Part shown: positions 37,838 to 52,800 of the stretch, one piece after another | Layout of the letters: each line of letters starts with the position of its first letter | How positions within the stretch are numbered: position 1 is the first letter of the stretch | NCBI RefSeq assembly: GCF_964340395.1 | Contig: NC_135558.1 | Span: 6,958,501-7,022,500, forward strand | Reading direction: 5' to 3' | Length of the DNA stretch: 64,000 nucleotides | Origin: Glandiceps talaboti | Lineage: Eukaryota > Hemichordata > Enteropneusta > Spengelidae | Program-made: the position numbers and the translations under genes | Notes under the pieces: model-generated | Seen by the model: the letters and a program-made list of their open reading frames with translations, nothing else | Databases searched by the model: none | Told to the model about the DNA's origin: nothing

Positions 37838-40800
37838 CCTCTTCCTCCCCATTCATCCTTATCACTTATCATTACTTACATTAATTACTTAAAATAATCA
37901 TAGTCATATCTGTAATAATTTTGAAGGTTATGAAAATGGAACGAAGTATTGAGCTGATAAACCAAATCACTGTAACTAATAGAACACACAGTACTTACCT
38001 GTTCATCTAGTATTTTAATATTGTCCTGGGATACAGGATGACTAGTCTTTTCTTCGACCCCTTGTTGACCGTTACTGTCAGCGTGGGTGACTACCATTGA
38101 TTCTTTGTGGTGTTCATTACATTTCCACTCAGGTAAAAAGCTATAAAGCAAACACAAACACACTTTATAGTGAGATTGATTGAAGTAATGCAACCATAAA
38201 CAATGACCTGATTGTATTCAAGTCAGGACAGCTGACAATAAAATAAGACTGTCTGGCCTTCACTTCAGTTAGTCACTATAGTACTACCAGTGTAAAGTGA
38301 ACATGAAGGCTTGTTTTACGTTGGTGCAAAATCTGTAACATACATGTATTACTAGCTGCGGTCTATGTGTTATAGAGTCTTCGCCACTATACATCATAAC
38401 ATGGACTACTAGCTATGGTTTATGTGTTCATAAAGTATTTGCCACTATACATGTACTAGCAGCGTTCTACATGTTCATACAGTCTTGGCGAGCTACATCT
38501 CAGTACTAGCCGTGGTCTACGTGTTCATACAGTCTTTGACACTATACACCATTACATGTACTACTACTAGCTGTGGTCTACATGTTCACATAGTCTTTGC
38601 CAAAATTCTACAAACTGTGTCACAACAGGGACCTGGATCATGGCATGATACTATAAGTTAATTCTTGGATTTGAGTATTCTGTTTCCACAAGACAGGCGC
38701 TAACAGGACATTACAGTACAGTATACAGGTATGGTTCAGTGTACAAAACATCCTATAGCTGTATTTACACAGACTTAACATTGCAATTCACCTTAGGCTG
38801 TCATACAGTATATTATGTGATTTTATATTGTTAACATGCTATGCATAACCGTGCGACTGTCTTGTACATGTACAATAACCTTATGGCAAGGTTTCATATC
38901 AAATCTGTTCATGTTGACTGATAACTGAGATTTTTAAATTTATCTTCAATAGTCAAAATAAGATAATGGACTTTAGATTGTTGATTCTGAGATTTTCCTT
39001 TTCTCAGACATGTTGGCAGTACATTTCAGTAGCATAGACAGAGTATGGCATAACATGCACCACTGAAATCTGTCATGCATACAAACATACATGACTGTAC
39101 ATACAGTAAGTCCATTGTTCATTGTGTGATACAGACCTTTCATTGTATCCCCCATCAAAGGTGCGCCAGCCATTCAACAAGTTATGTGTATGAACATTTC
39201 ACACTGTAAGTAGTCCTTTAAACCTATCATGTTTTCTACAATATCTCCACAGGACCAAGGACTCAATCGATAACCTTGACTGCAATCGCTGGGATTAAAA
39301 CTTCGGAACTAAACTGTAGCAGAAAGAGTGGAAATTGCTTGTTGCTATAACTTACATGAGACCAAGAACTTTGGTGTGTGTGTATGTGTCTGATACTGGC
39401 ATTTTCGCTGTTGCAGTAGACTACACATGTGTTACACCATGTTTCAACATAGTGTAAAAGTAGGCCAGCTTTTGTTTAACAGATTGACTTTGTAATTTGG
39501 AAAGTCTAGGAACCTTTTTCAAGTCAGAGAGATGTGGCGCTTTAGGAGAATCCTTCAACTTTTCAGTCGAAGTGAACAATATCAATATCAAACTGACGAT
39601 TCAGATGACAACATCTTACTGAAACCTTTACAACAATGGCAGCACTTGAAACACAAAAATAATGATATCTTGGAACTGGATGCAAATTCACTGGAGAGGT
39701 ACCATACATCAGTCACACAAAATGGCCGACAGTTATCAGAACCATTGAATGATGAATATGCTTGTAATGAAGAAAACGAGTCAAAGGGGGGTAGATTTGA
39801 TGGAGGACAAGATGGCCGACACATAAGAGATGGTGGTAATTATACAGAGTCTCAGATATCAGAGACCCAACACGGACTAATAAATACAAACCACGATATT
39901 GGAGAAGTGGTGTTTGCAACTAATACCAGTCAAACTACTGGATATCACGATGATATTGGTACTATGTTTAGACCTAGAGCTGACCACCAAACACCAAATC
40001 ATTATCACCAGCATCGGCAGAATCATCATCCACATCCATGCATCCAGAATGTTTCTGCAGAACATGACCCAAGAGATGACACTATAATTCTGTATGTGGA
40101 TCTACATGTTCCATCTCCTAAAATCAGACAACGGCAGGTTACTGATAATTACCAAAGACAGCAACAGGTTGATGATAACAGACAATACACCGTCCCTTAT
40201 GAACGACGACAGACAACCATCCATAACAACAGACAGTCTGTAGACCCTCCAGATCACCATAAACAATTGGACGTCAACCAAGAAGAGAGACAGCACCACG
40301 CCGTATCAAAGATCTCAGCAACCTCAATCCCACACACTGCTACTAGTATACAACAGTTAGCAGTGTCAAGACTCGCTAGTACCACTACTACACATACTGC
40401 CAGTATTCAGCAACTAGCGACGTCCAAGTTATCACCTACAACCACTACTGCCAATATGAAAAGAAGAAGATACGGCGTAGTGCACCACGATCCATTAACA
40501 TTTGCTGATGCTGACCCACGAGATATGGCTGCTGTGGCAACTACAAAACTAGCATTATTGAGTAACCCTAGAGTTAGACGTTCTCTGGATATATTTGGAC
40601 ACAAACCACAGCTAGGAGAAGAAATCCCGACGGAAGACGCTACCGACACCCAGATCATAGATGGGCATGAACAGATACCAATGCACATCATACACAGACG
40701 TGATAGCTCTGCTGATGACCCGCATGGTCTGTTTCATTCTAGCCTTAAACTTGAAAAGACAAAATACATCAACCCAGTACCCCTAGAAAGATGTCCACAA

Positions 40801-43800
40801 ATTAAAAAGAAGAAAACACAACATGTTATAAAATTTACAAAAGATATGGTCCTGCGAATGGAAGTACAGGCGTTGTTAGCAACTACATTAGCTGTTTGTT
40901 TATGGTTGCCACCAGCATTTACATCTGTGACATTCAAAGTACATATGTGTGCATGCATTTTACTTATGACGTGTTCATCAATTTTAATTTCATTGTTTTG
41001 TGTTTATTAATCATTTGATAAATTTTCAAAACTGGAATTACACTCTGAGATTTTATTTTTAACTTCAGCATTGATACTGTTAAAAAATCATAAAGTTTAC
41101 GCAATGTTTTAGTTATCAAGTAAAAAAAAAAGTATGGTCTTCCTTTTTATTATACATGACTGATATATTGATAATCCAAAGAAAAAAAGAAAGATATATT
41201 TAAAACCCACAAAAATCAAAACTGAATATAGTACCCTGCGGGTGTTAAGCTGTTATTGTTAGTATAGTGTAGTATAGTGTAGTATAGTGTAGTTTAGTGT
41301 ATTAGCCTGGTATGTGAATCTTGGTTTACTACGATTTCTTTTTTGTTGAAACAAGTTGATACAACAGTGATAAGCTATTGAATGGATGTTGGTTTAATTA
41401 CAGTCTCAGTAGCAGGTGTCTCTGAAAACTTATTTATTTAGAGTTCCATAAACTTGCAGCAGTGCTGTTTTGGGGATTTCCAATGTTTACACTCCTTTGT
41501 TGATCACGCAGGGTGATTAGAATCCACAACAGAGGAACCACTATCACCCACTTGTGTAGAATCTACCACATTGAAGAACGATAGATTTAGTTTGCATCTA
41601 TCTTAGTAAACTGAAGGCTGGATTACCAGTGTTGTATGTGTACAAACATTTTTAGCTTTTGTTATTTTGTTCAAGGAAACTCCTACCGATTTTGAATTCC
41701 AATCGAAAAAAAAATCAGAGACCACCATACAAACTTTTGAAATTAAGGTAAAAATGATCTAAAACCTGGCCCATTTAGAATCCAAAATTGTCACCAAATA
41801 CTGTGTTTATCTCTATGGCAAAAAAAAAAAAAGATTGCGGATTAACTTGAAAACAAGTTGCAAAGCCCCAAATTTCTTGTATCATATTGGAACAAAATTT
41901 CATAAGGCATAGTTTGTAGATTTTGATAACTTCATGGAAGGTGGACACTCTACTTTATAAACTTACATATACATTGCATGCTAGTTGATTTTTAAGAGAA
42001 AGCAAATAAATTATACTAAATGTTTGGATCGATCACAGGAGCATGAAATGACAATTTATTTCATGTTATGTTTGGATCGATCACAGGGGTATGAAATGAC
42101 AATTTATTTCATGTTATGTTTGGATCGATTGCAGTGGTATGAAATGACATAATTTATTTCATGTTATCTTTGGATCGATCACAGGGGTATGAAATGACAT
42201 ATTTTATTTCATGTTATGTTTGGATCGATCACAGGGGTATGAAATGACACAATTTATTTCATGTTATGTTTGGATCGATTGCAGTGGTATGAAATGACAC
42301 AATTTATTTCATGTTATCTTTGGATCGATCACAGGGGTATGAAATGACATATTTTATTTCATGTTATGTTTGGATCGATCACAGGGGTATGAAATGACAC
42401 AATTTATTTCATGTTATGTTTGGATCAATCACAGGGGTATGAAATGACACAATTTATTTCATGTTATGTTTGGATCGATCACAGGGGTATGAAATGACAC
42501 AATTTATTTCATGTTATGTTTGGATCGATCACAGGGGTATGAAATGACATATTTTATTTCATGTTATGTTTGGATCGATCACAGGGGTATGAAATGACAC
42601 AATTTATTTCATGTTATGTTTGGATCGATCACAGGGGTATGAAATGACACAATTTATTTCATGTTATGTTTGGATCGATCACAGGGGTATGAAATGACAT
42701 AATTTATGTCATGTTATGTTTGGATCGATCACAGGGGTATGAAATGACATAATTTATTTCATGTTACGTTTGGATCGATCACAGGGGTATGAAATGACAT
42801 ATTTTATTTCATGTTATGTTTGGATCGATCACAGGGGTATGAAATGACAATTTATTTCATGTTATGTTTGGATCGATTGCAGTGGTATGAAATGACATAA
42901 TTTATTTCATGTTATCTTTGGATCGATCACAGGAGCATGAAATGGCAGTTTTTTTTCATTTTATGTTTGAATCAATCGCAAGGCTGTGGAAATGGCACAG
43001 TTTATATGTCATTAAAGTTATTTTGATATAATGTTTTTGATATGATACTGTACTACTAATCAGTTTTGCAAACTTGTTCAAAGATGTGTTTTTATAAATT
43101 GTATAAAATTCATGAAATGGAACCAAATGTTATCACCAGGTACGTATATATGAGATTACTGACATACATGTATTGTACAATATATTGATTATTATTTGTC
43201 ATAGTTTCTGACATAGAATGGATTATATTTTTCCAAAGTACCAATACGGTATCTGTCCCACTGTTACCCATCTTTTCCAATTTTGTTTGAAAAATTTCAT
43301 GAATTTCAATTCATATAATGTCAAAAAGATTCATAATTTTTTTCAGTTTATTACTTATTAATTACTGTACATTGTCATGAAATATTACATCAGCATAAAT
43401 ATTGGAATTTTTTATCAATCAATCATAATAACTTTATTGAAAGTGCCTGACACCGAAAACATTATTATGTTCACTGGCACTGAATTATCAATTCATTTTA
43501 CACTTGTAGGTAATCGTTTGAATGCTTGCTTGACATGCATGTCAATGTCTGTCTCCAGTTTACTCTTTAACAGTTTCCAGATTTGCATTTAGCCAAGTAT
43601 TTCATGAAATAGTTCACCCGGGAAGCTTCAGATCTGACATTTTTATAGAAATGATATGTTTAAGAAATCATAACATCAAAGATTAAATGTCGTGTATGAT
43701 TACCATTTGTAATATACACATAGGATTGTAAATAAAACATACTTTGAATAAACAAGTTTTATGTTGAACTTTCCCATGATTCAATTTTTCTACACATGTG

Positions 43801-46800
43801 CAGACTTCAAAGCTGATATATGCATTTACATTGCTTTTTTTTCCCTCGTAAGTATAAAACAAACTTTGTTTTCATGGAAGACCACACTATCTATTTGTAC
43901 AGCTACAATGATAGCTAAGCTAGAGTATCATAACTCTTTCGGGTAAAAGTAAATCTTATCTTGAATGGTATATGTATTGTAGACAATAAACTGCAATACC
44001 TTCATGTAATAGTAGTTATCATTACTATTATGACTGACATCAAACTATGTTATGTCATGTCGTTCAGTCCCTAACCAGTCTCACCTTGTACGGACTGATG
44101 GGTGATGTGACAGCTGACACCTAACCAGTCTCACCTTGTAAGTACTGACAGGTGGTGTGACAGGACACATCAATCACATCTTACCAACTTGACTGATAAC
44201 TATAGTCTTGTACTTTCTATATATAAAACATCTGTATATCAGTTTGAATTGAATATAAACCAATGATCCATGCTGTGTTATACATTTAGTGCACACTGTA
44301 GTTGTATGGTTTCTCTAATGACAGAGAAGTCCCTCACTGTCACATTCTGTATATATTAGACTACGTGTAGAGTAGTACTGGGTAACACTGTTAGTTAGTT
44401 CAATGGAGTCAAACCCCTGTTGTTATTGATTTAATGTTGCAATTCTATGGTTTCCGAAGCAATAATACAGAAATCCCTCATACCAAGGCTATACATTAGA
44501 CAGTAAGACAGTGGTGTTGTTCAGCCCTGTCAGACTTCTAAACCAGTGAGTGGTAGCTGATAGTGTGGTATGAATGTTGTATCTTACATACAGCATAACC
44601 TACATGTACATGTCTGCAGCCATTTCTGAGGAGGTATTGGACAAAAATTCTCTCCAATGTCTAGGATGTAGGTGTGAGATCATTGTTGTATACAAGGTTC
44701 TGGAAAGAGTGATGACTGCATAAACAAGTCTGGATGCTGACGTGGTATTGGAAGACAGATCTTAAGCTTTGATGAAGGATAGTACTAGACTAGCACAATC
44801 AAGTACTATAAGCAACTATGTAAACGTTAAGGTTATTAATAAATCTCCTACAAATCACACATATTCATCAGTTTATGTTGGGTTACCAACATCCCACAAA
44901 TCTTGGTGCAAACTTGATATTGACCTACTTATGATAGGTTACTAAGGAAAGAATATGATTGGTCAATAGAGAAGAGATTGCATTCATGATTGGTCAAAAT
45001 TACATTAAATTGATTGGTTGAGAAGCTGTCAGAATCCTAAAACTGATTCAAGATGAACATGAATTTCAATTCTGAAGGCAATGTAGCTAATTGGTAACAT
45101 GAATCTGAATAAACTAAATAAGTTTTGAACTTGTTTATAGCTGGAAGTGAGGCCTGGGAAACTGAATTTGAGCTACATCAAGGCCAGGGAAACTGAATTT
45201 GAGCTACATCAAAATTTGTTTGTAGGAATAGAGTGATAATTATACCCCAGCAATAGTTTGTAAACACACAGGTTAAAAGTTGGATGGAATGGTCAAACCA
45301 CAACTACCACAATGTACATGTAACCAACAACAAAGTCAGAATCTTGAGGATAAGGATTCAGTTACTGATATGGCCTATTAAATGTAGTTGAAAGTGATAA
45401 GAACTAATAGTATAAGTCAGCAATTGACCCACCCTTAATATTTTGTAGAACAGCGCCCTCTCTGACAAGAATAAGCAAGCATCTGAACTGTCAATGTAAT
45501 CTACAGTCATGGCGGCGGCAATGAAACTTGTTCACCAACAGAGCATTTTTTCATGGCGGAAGTTATTCAAGTAGGGGCTAACAACATGGCAATTGTGTAG
45601 AGAAGCTGGGAAGAGGAGGAAAAGGAGAGGCTGAGAAATATGAAAATGTTGAATTTTTCTTGTTTTACCTTCTTTCTTTTTTAAAGCAAATGGACTGACC
45701 CATAGTTGGTATGAAAACGTAATTAGAAACATGCACAAATATTAGGGTCACCCTCATGCCAACTGATAACATGACTGTTTACAAACCACATTAAACATCA
45801 TATTAGATTTTTTACACACATCAGTGAGTATATCTAAACATAATTACATCATCAAACTGTTTTTGAAAATACACAATGTGTTTAATTTAAATACACAGAC
45901 AGCCTGGCAGCTGTGTCAATTCGACTTCTTTCACATTCCTACTGAAGACTTATGTTTATTTATAAACCAACATCACATACATGTAATTATAACATCGTAA
46001 TACCATGAAGTCTATCATTTCTATTTTTGTGTATCAAAATTTGCATTCAGTCATTTTCATGAGCACTACAACGTGTGTTGAATTGATACATGCACCTTGC
46101 ACAAATAAAGCTGAGTCATAGCGTTGTCTGTCATGAATACAGAGGACCAAGTTGTACAAATACTGACTATATTTTACATATCACATTCACAATTAGATAA
46201 TATTCCCAATATTTTGGAAAATACAAGTGACCTATGGGGCCTTGTCACTACGAGTCACTAGACAAGTATTTCCCAGCTGAATGAAGACAAATATTGGGGA
46301 ATAATACAATTATACATGTGTACCTCCTCAAGGATAATTCATGAAAACTTTGGTAAAATAATGGCGATTTCAAATGTTTTGACTCATATTTTGTGCACCA
46401 CCAAACCAGTGATGTAGACATTGGTTCTCAATGATGTAGAATGACCCGGGTATATAATCCATATTTTCTGTTCAAAGACAAAATCTTGGCCTGTGCATTG
46501 CATAATTAAAGTTGTAATATGGTTCAGAATAGCAGGCTTTTTCTATATTGAGCTTTGCGCTGCATATTAATATCTATTTATACCCAGAAATACATGTATA
46601 TAAGGGACGATTGCACAATGTGCGAACAAGCTTGACAAACATTTAAATGCAACATCAGATGTTTATATATCATGTATTGTAAAATAGGATGAAAACTGTA
46701 GCGGTCAGACCACTATGATCGATGTAATGTAAAAACATGATTGTAAACGCACATTCATACTACAAGAAACCAAGCACCATATCTCACATTAGAAGTAAAT

Positions 46801-49800
46801 TTTCATCAACTTATCAAATCAGAATTCAGATCTCAGTAGTAAATACAAAAACTGTTATCATTGAAGGAGTGAATGTTTTCCGTCGAAATTTGGTTAGAAG
46901 TGCGAAAACGAAGTTCAGCAATCACATTGATGCCAGACCACCACCACCACCACCACCACCACCACCACCACCACCACGTGTACCACCACCACTACCACGA
47001 AAGAAGTTCGCTTATTGAGCTTGTGTGACATTGTGTGATTGTCCATAAGTATATTAACATAAAGTAAACTGTTATACAAGTAAAGGATACCAGAAAACCT
47101 ATGTATTTGACTACAATACACACAAACAATAGTGTACACATGTATAAAATTGGAAATTTCACACTTGAAATGATTCAGATAATTACTGTGTAATACATGT
47201 ACTTTGTCTGGTTGTATACGAATGATTAAGTGAAGTGGAAAAAGTTATGAAATACTTGATGATATGTTCTTGTGAAGTACATTATGAACGAAAACTCATA
47301 ACTGTAATTAGTACTGTGATATATGATTGTTATAAATATCAAATTTCTTAATAATGGTTCTGAGGAGACATTCCGTTTAATGAATGTAATTGTGTGCACA
47401 ATTTGTTTTTGCATGGTAAAAAACTTCTTTTAGATGAATTGTGTCAGGCTGTCCTATACTTCCAATACTTGTAATATAGTTGCATTCAGCATGAAAATGG
47501 TAAATTGTAGAACAAACAAATCAAAGTCAGAGAATCTTATTTCAATTTAATAATAACTTAATACTATTTGTTTAATATCTGCTATCAGTGGGGTTCAAGC
47601 AAGTATCTTTGTTTAATATGTTATTATGAATAGAATTGAAGAGGTGTGATTTGTTGATGAAAGGAGCTGGGTATATGTGAAATACAACAAATGCTTTTCT
47701 TTGGACAACATATGATTTTATGGGTACATACCATAACAAAGCAATATTAGGCATACTGTGTCATAGCACATACTATATTACTACAAACGTATGTGATATC
47801 AAATTTGTTTGATATTATTGCTACTAGATGAACACATCTTCCTGTATTCCCCCCTCCTGGTAAATATGTTACAAAGAACGATGTCAAATAAATATAGATA
47901 CATTTACTGGGGATGCCAGTCACAGGAGTAATGGCTGAGTGGATTCAAATCTTAGATATTAGTACATGTATGTGAACACTTCTAGATCAAAGAAGTCGGT
48001 CTGTAGCACAACGTCTGTGTACATATAAACAGCAAAGTTGGCATGTCAGGACACGTGAACACATACACACATACACAGCGTAATACAGCTGCTAGGGGGG
48101 GGGGGGGGGGGTCAAAATGTCAACTCGTGAATGTTATATATGGTGTGTTACACACATGTGGATATACAACAAAAGTTAGCATGATGTGTCACAATGTGTA
48201 TCACTGTTCAGGTCAAGTACTAGCAACAAACACAGACCTGGCCGGATATACGACAGGTAGTAGAGTGGGGTTAAAATGTCATAAGTGTTATGATGTGTGT
48301 AACGATATGCATGTACACAAACACTATACACCATGGACATAACACAGCTGCTTGTAACGATGGGGTTAAAATGTCACATGTTTATGCATGTGTACACATA
48401 ATGATACAATGAAAGTTAGTATGTGCTACAATTTGAATGTGCACATTATACATATTGTACGTAATATAGCTATATGATTGAAATGTGTATGTGTTATGAT
48501 GTGTGCCTACATATTCATATGTCTAGCATAGTATGGTACCTTTGTACTAGGTTTGGTTGAAATAAGTTGATGCATGCCAGAGATGTGATGTGCACGCATG
48601 CATGGACTGATGGATGAACAGACAAACGGATGGAACCAAATGTAATGGCCCCCTCCAAGTGGTGCCTACTAGGAAGCTAAAAACATAGAGCATGCCACAC
48701 TTGTACTCACATACCACCGGTTTACGTTATGTTTACACTAATAGTTGTGAGAAAATCTGAACATTAAGTTAAACATATTAAAGCTGCAATAACTATAATC
48801 TGCAAGGTACATTGTATGCTGTGACAGGGTGCCCTTACCACATTGGTCAACTCCATCCAGGGGGGAGAAAGGAGGCCAGTCAGTGCAGAACAACACAACA
48901 TATCTCATAGTCTACAATAACTTTTACTGGAACATTTTATTTGAAATGTTTTGTGAGGTGCAATAACTTACTCATAATATTGTAGGATTGCTTGTGGGTA
49001 AACATATTTTTGTAGCTGTATACTCGATAAACCATTGATTTTTGAACCCAAAAATCCAGTTTCTATACTGCTTATGGATAATATTGACCACTGATTAACA
49101 TGTACAATGTCTAATCATTGCTATTTTACCAATTTTCAGTGAATATATCATGGTTGTCTGGTCAAAAAATGATAATCAAGTTTACAACTACCCCGGTAGT
49201 ACAGTTGTGACAGATTCAAAACGGAGTTGTAGCACAAGATATAAACTTGCCACTGCTACTTCTGTCCCTAATTAAAAAATACAACGTTCTTTTATAAAAT
49301 ATTGACCAATTTTTAGTCAATATATCTTTGGTTATTTGATGAAAAAAATGCCCCAGTCACAGCTAGTACAGGTTTAAAGTAAGTGATATGAATTTTCCAC
49401 TTTTGAATGGCATTGATAGTTTGATTATACTATAATATAACATATTCTGCCTCTTAAATAACCCTGAATTACATAAACCCTGTAAATATATTAGTATCAC
49501 TGTATGAATTCTGTCAAATACTTTAACATTTAGAATAGTAATGAAAATTTCTATTCACGGTATCAAAACATTTCTTGGAAGCGAATTCAGAATTTTTTGC
49601 TGACATCTCATCAGCATCATCAGGGATGTACTACAATAGGTTATTGTTATTAGTCTCGCAAGAAACAAGTGAAATGTGCTTGGGAAAATATTTATTACTA
49701 AGTATGAACCCAGAATCCATGAATATATTCATTCTCACACTTTTCACTATCAATATTATTTCAGTTTAACCATCATCACATTAATGTTGCGACAAATCTA

Positions 49801-52800
49801 AATATACCTGTACAATTTTGAATTTTAAACAGTGTCACAGCATGCATGCTATCTCTACACTACTAAAAATGCATCAATTCACCTTGTAATAACAAAATAG
49901 ATTCACTGTACAATAAATTACACATAGCACAGACTGACAGTCACTCAGCTGTTGTACAGCATCATGTCTACTCAGTTATCCATCTAATTTACCTAATTTA
50001 TTCATATCTTAGAAAGGTTATTGACCTAGCTGAAGACAATCATGAACCCTGGGAATCCTAGACAATCAATACTGTCTTGTAAATATGTGTATTTCTGTAT
50101 CAGAAGATAGACTATTATGTAATAGTTGTTTTTTTCACATTTTCTTAGAATCTACATTTAACTGATTAATCTTGACTTTTGTCATCTCCAGTCAAGATCA
50201 ACCATGAAAATTGCTGATATAATAAAGCTATTTTCTTCTCAAATTTTCAACTCACCGAGTCAAAAAAATTCTTGGAAGTAAAATCCACATTTTCACTGAC
50301 AATGTGACATCTCGTCAGCATCGTCAGGGGTGTACATGTACTACTATGGGCTACTGTCACATATCTCTGAAGAGACACATGAAATGACCTTGAGAGAAAC
50401 TGTTAGGATCTCCATGCCTACATCCCTGACTACACTGATGAGACTTCAGCGAAAATTCCACTTCCAAGAATCTGTGAGAAGTCATTACTTAAGTATGAAC
50501 CCCGAGTCCATGAACATTCATTCTCAGAATTTTTTTTTCTGGGATTTTAGGGTACATATTCAACTGCACAAATATGTAATAAACAAAAATATGAATTGTT
50601 AGTTTTGATCTATAATCTTTGTAATTAGACAATTAAAAAAATAATTACAAATATACTTTTTTAAAATTTCTTTTCAATTTATACATTGTCATAATACTTT
50701 TGGTTATAAGAAAGGAAGACATCAGCTTATAATTATACATCTTACTGCAAAATTATGAAATAAGAACAGTTTAAGTGTAACTTTAGACTTAGACTAGAAT
50801 CTAGCCGTTGGGTTTTTGTATCAAAATATTATGAGTTAGTGTTCAGTGAGCTGACATATATATCCAACTTGATTTATAGATGAATGGAAAGTGTGCTAGC
50901 CTGGAGATATGGCCATCTTGTTTGACAATGGCCTTCACCAGAATGAAACACCAATATGCTGGGTTCTATAGTCAAGTCTTTGGGTTAGAAGTGTACTTAT
51001 AAAAATTGACATAGCCCAGATACTTGGTCATCTGGCTTCACAATGTTTACTTTTGCCCAGGTGAACCACACAGACAAGCCTGATAGCTAGTTTAGTGGCT
51101 AGCTTATGTGGTTTATTTGGAAGTGTACAAATTGCACTTCCTGGCTGGCACTGTAATTGTAGCTTCATTAATTGTAGGATTTGTTGTAATGTTGAGGGTA
51201 TTTTCTGCTGTTTTGTGCTTTTTTTTCTTTTCCGACGTTTAACTGGATGCAAACCGTGACTACAAACAACAATGTGTGAAGGAAACAAAGAAACTGAGCC
51301 ACATTTCTACATCAGATATTAATCATATTGCACAGGCTATGTACTAGTAGTTCAAATTATTAAAATTTTAAGAATTCATATCATATTGTCAGCCAATGTC
51401 TAGAGTGCATCCTCTCACCTACTGTGTATTACAGGCTTTCTCTGTGAAAAATAACCTGGTAGTCATCATATCTTTACTCACTGTACACTGTATGCACAAA
51501 TCACAATACAATATGACAGCTAGCTATTCAGCTTTGCAATAATGATTTTCAACGTCCTGTACAAGGCAATAGGAATCTGTTTATAGCGTAAGGAGCTACG
51601 TGGCAGTACTGTACATACTATACTATTACAGGCTGCAGTGTACAGTTTATATATAAACATGAACCCTGGTAGAAATATCATATTACAGAGAAGATTTGGG
51701 TCATATCTACAATGTAAAATGTACCAGCATTTAGAAACTATTCATTGAAGACATTTACTTTTGTAAAATGAAGAATTCATGTTTTAAACGCTTTAAGTAA
51801 ATTCACAATGTGACGCCCATTCTGTACATACAATGGACATTGAATAGAACACAATAAGGTATGGTACATTCATGATTATGTACATGTCCTACTGTCAACA
51901 TAACCCTGGTCTAATACACTGAGATATAATGGCTATGTATGCATGTATAGGTCATCCCAATACATTGAGACATAGTTAATACATATCCCATATTGATATT
52001 AATGAATACAGTCTGGAGATCTCAGCTGCATCTTTTGCAGTTGTTTATCTTGCAGCAATGACACACTAATTTAACTTTCAGAGACTGACACAATCCTAAT
52101 TATATGTAAGCAATTTGCTTTCCATATTTTCATCGTTTTGTTAATAAACGTGATACCCAGTAAGTAAAAAGAGGAATATATGAATTATACAACAGTGCTG
52201 CTAGATAATGATGAAGTGTGGTTGGGCAAAACCTACAAAAACTCATATACAATTTGTCATCTTAGATACGATGTCTCCCTCTCAGTCTAATGGATTTGAC
52301 AGGACACTTTTGTGGCAAATACACGATACATGTAGTTTGTCCTCAGTTTCATCTTAGACAAAATGACATATGTCATTCTTGCAAACCAGAGCTATTATTT
52401 TCTTCTGCTACACTTCAAAATAAACCAGTAGGGACCGACTCATTAAGAACAGTACCGTAAAACAGTCGTGGTTTGCGACGATGGACATATGTTTGCACCT
52501 AAAGCATCCTCTCAAATTCATCAGTCATGGAGACATACAAAATACTGTATATTTATACAACTTATCAGTTATCTAGTACTAGTTAATAGTAAATCATAAC
52601 TAGATAACAAATACCAGTACAACAGTACTACTAGTACTAGTTACTAGTTAGTAAATCATAACTAGGTAACAATTACCAGTAGAGTAGTACTACTAGTTAC
52701 TAGTTAGTAAATCATAACTAGGTAAAAAATATCAGTATAGCAATTCTACTACTACTACTAGCACTAGTTACTAGTTAGTAAATCACAACTAGTTAAAATA

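Noticed and set aside
39356-39402. Phase-compatible alternative first exon for SUCO ([15 protein letters not shown] then GTAAGTTA)
   Set aside because: It fits the phase of exon 2, but the peptide is not a signal sequence and half of it comes from a CA repeat. The exon at 54369-54311 gives a proper hydrophobic leader and aligns with the human start.
45508-45575. ATGGCGGCGGCAATG, resembling a YY1-type start of a + strand gene
   Set aside because: The frame stops after 21 codons and only a weak donor (GTAGGG) follows. No downstream exon was found.
46737-47018. 93-codon + strand ORF with a proline run
   Set aside because: The proline stretch is a CCA repeat. The rest has no domain or splice support. 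Possible but not supported.
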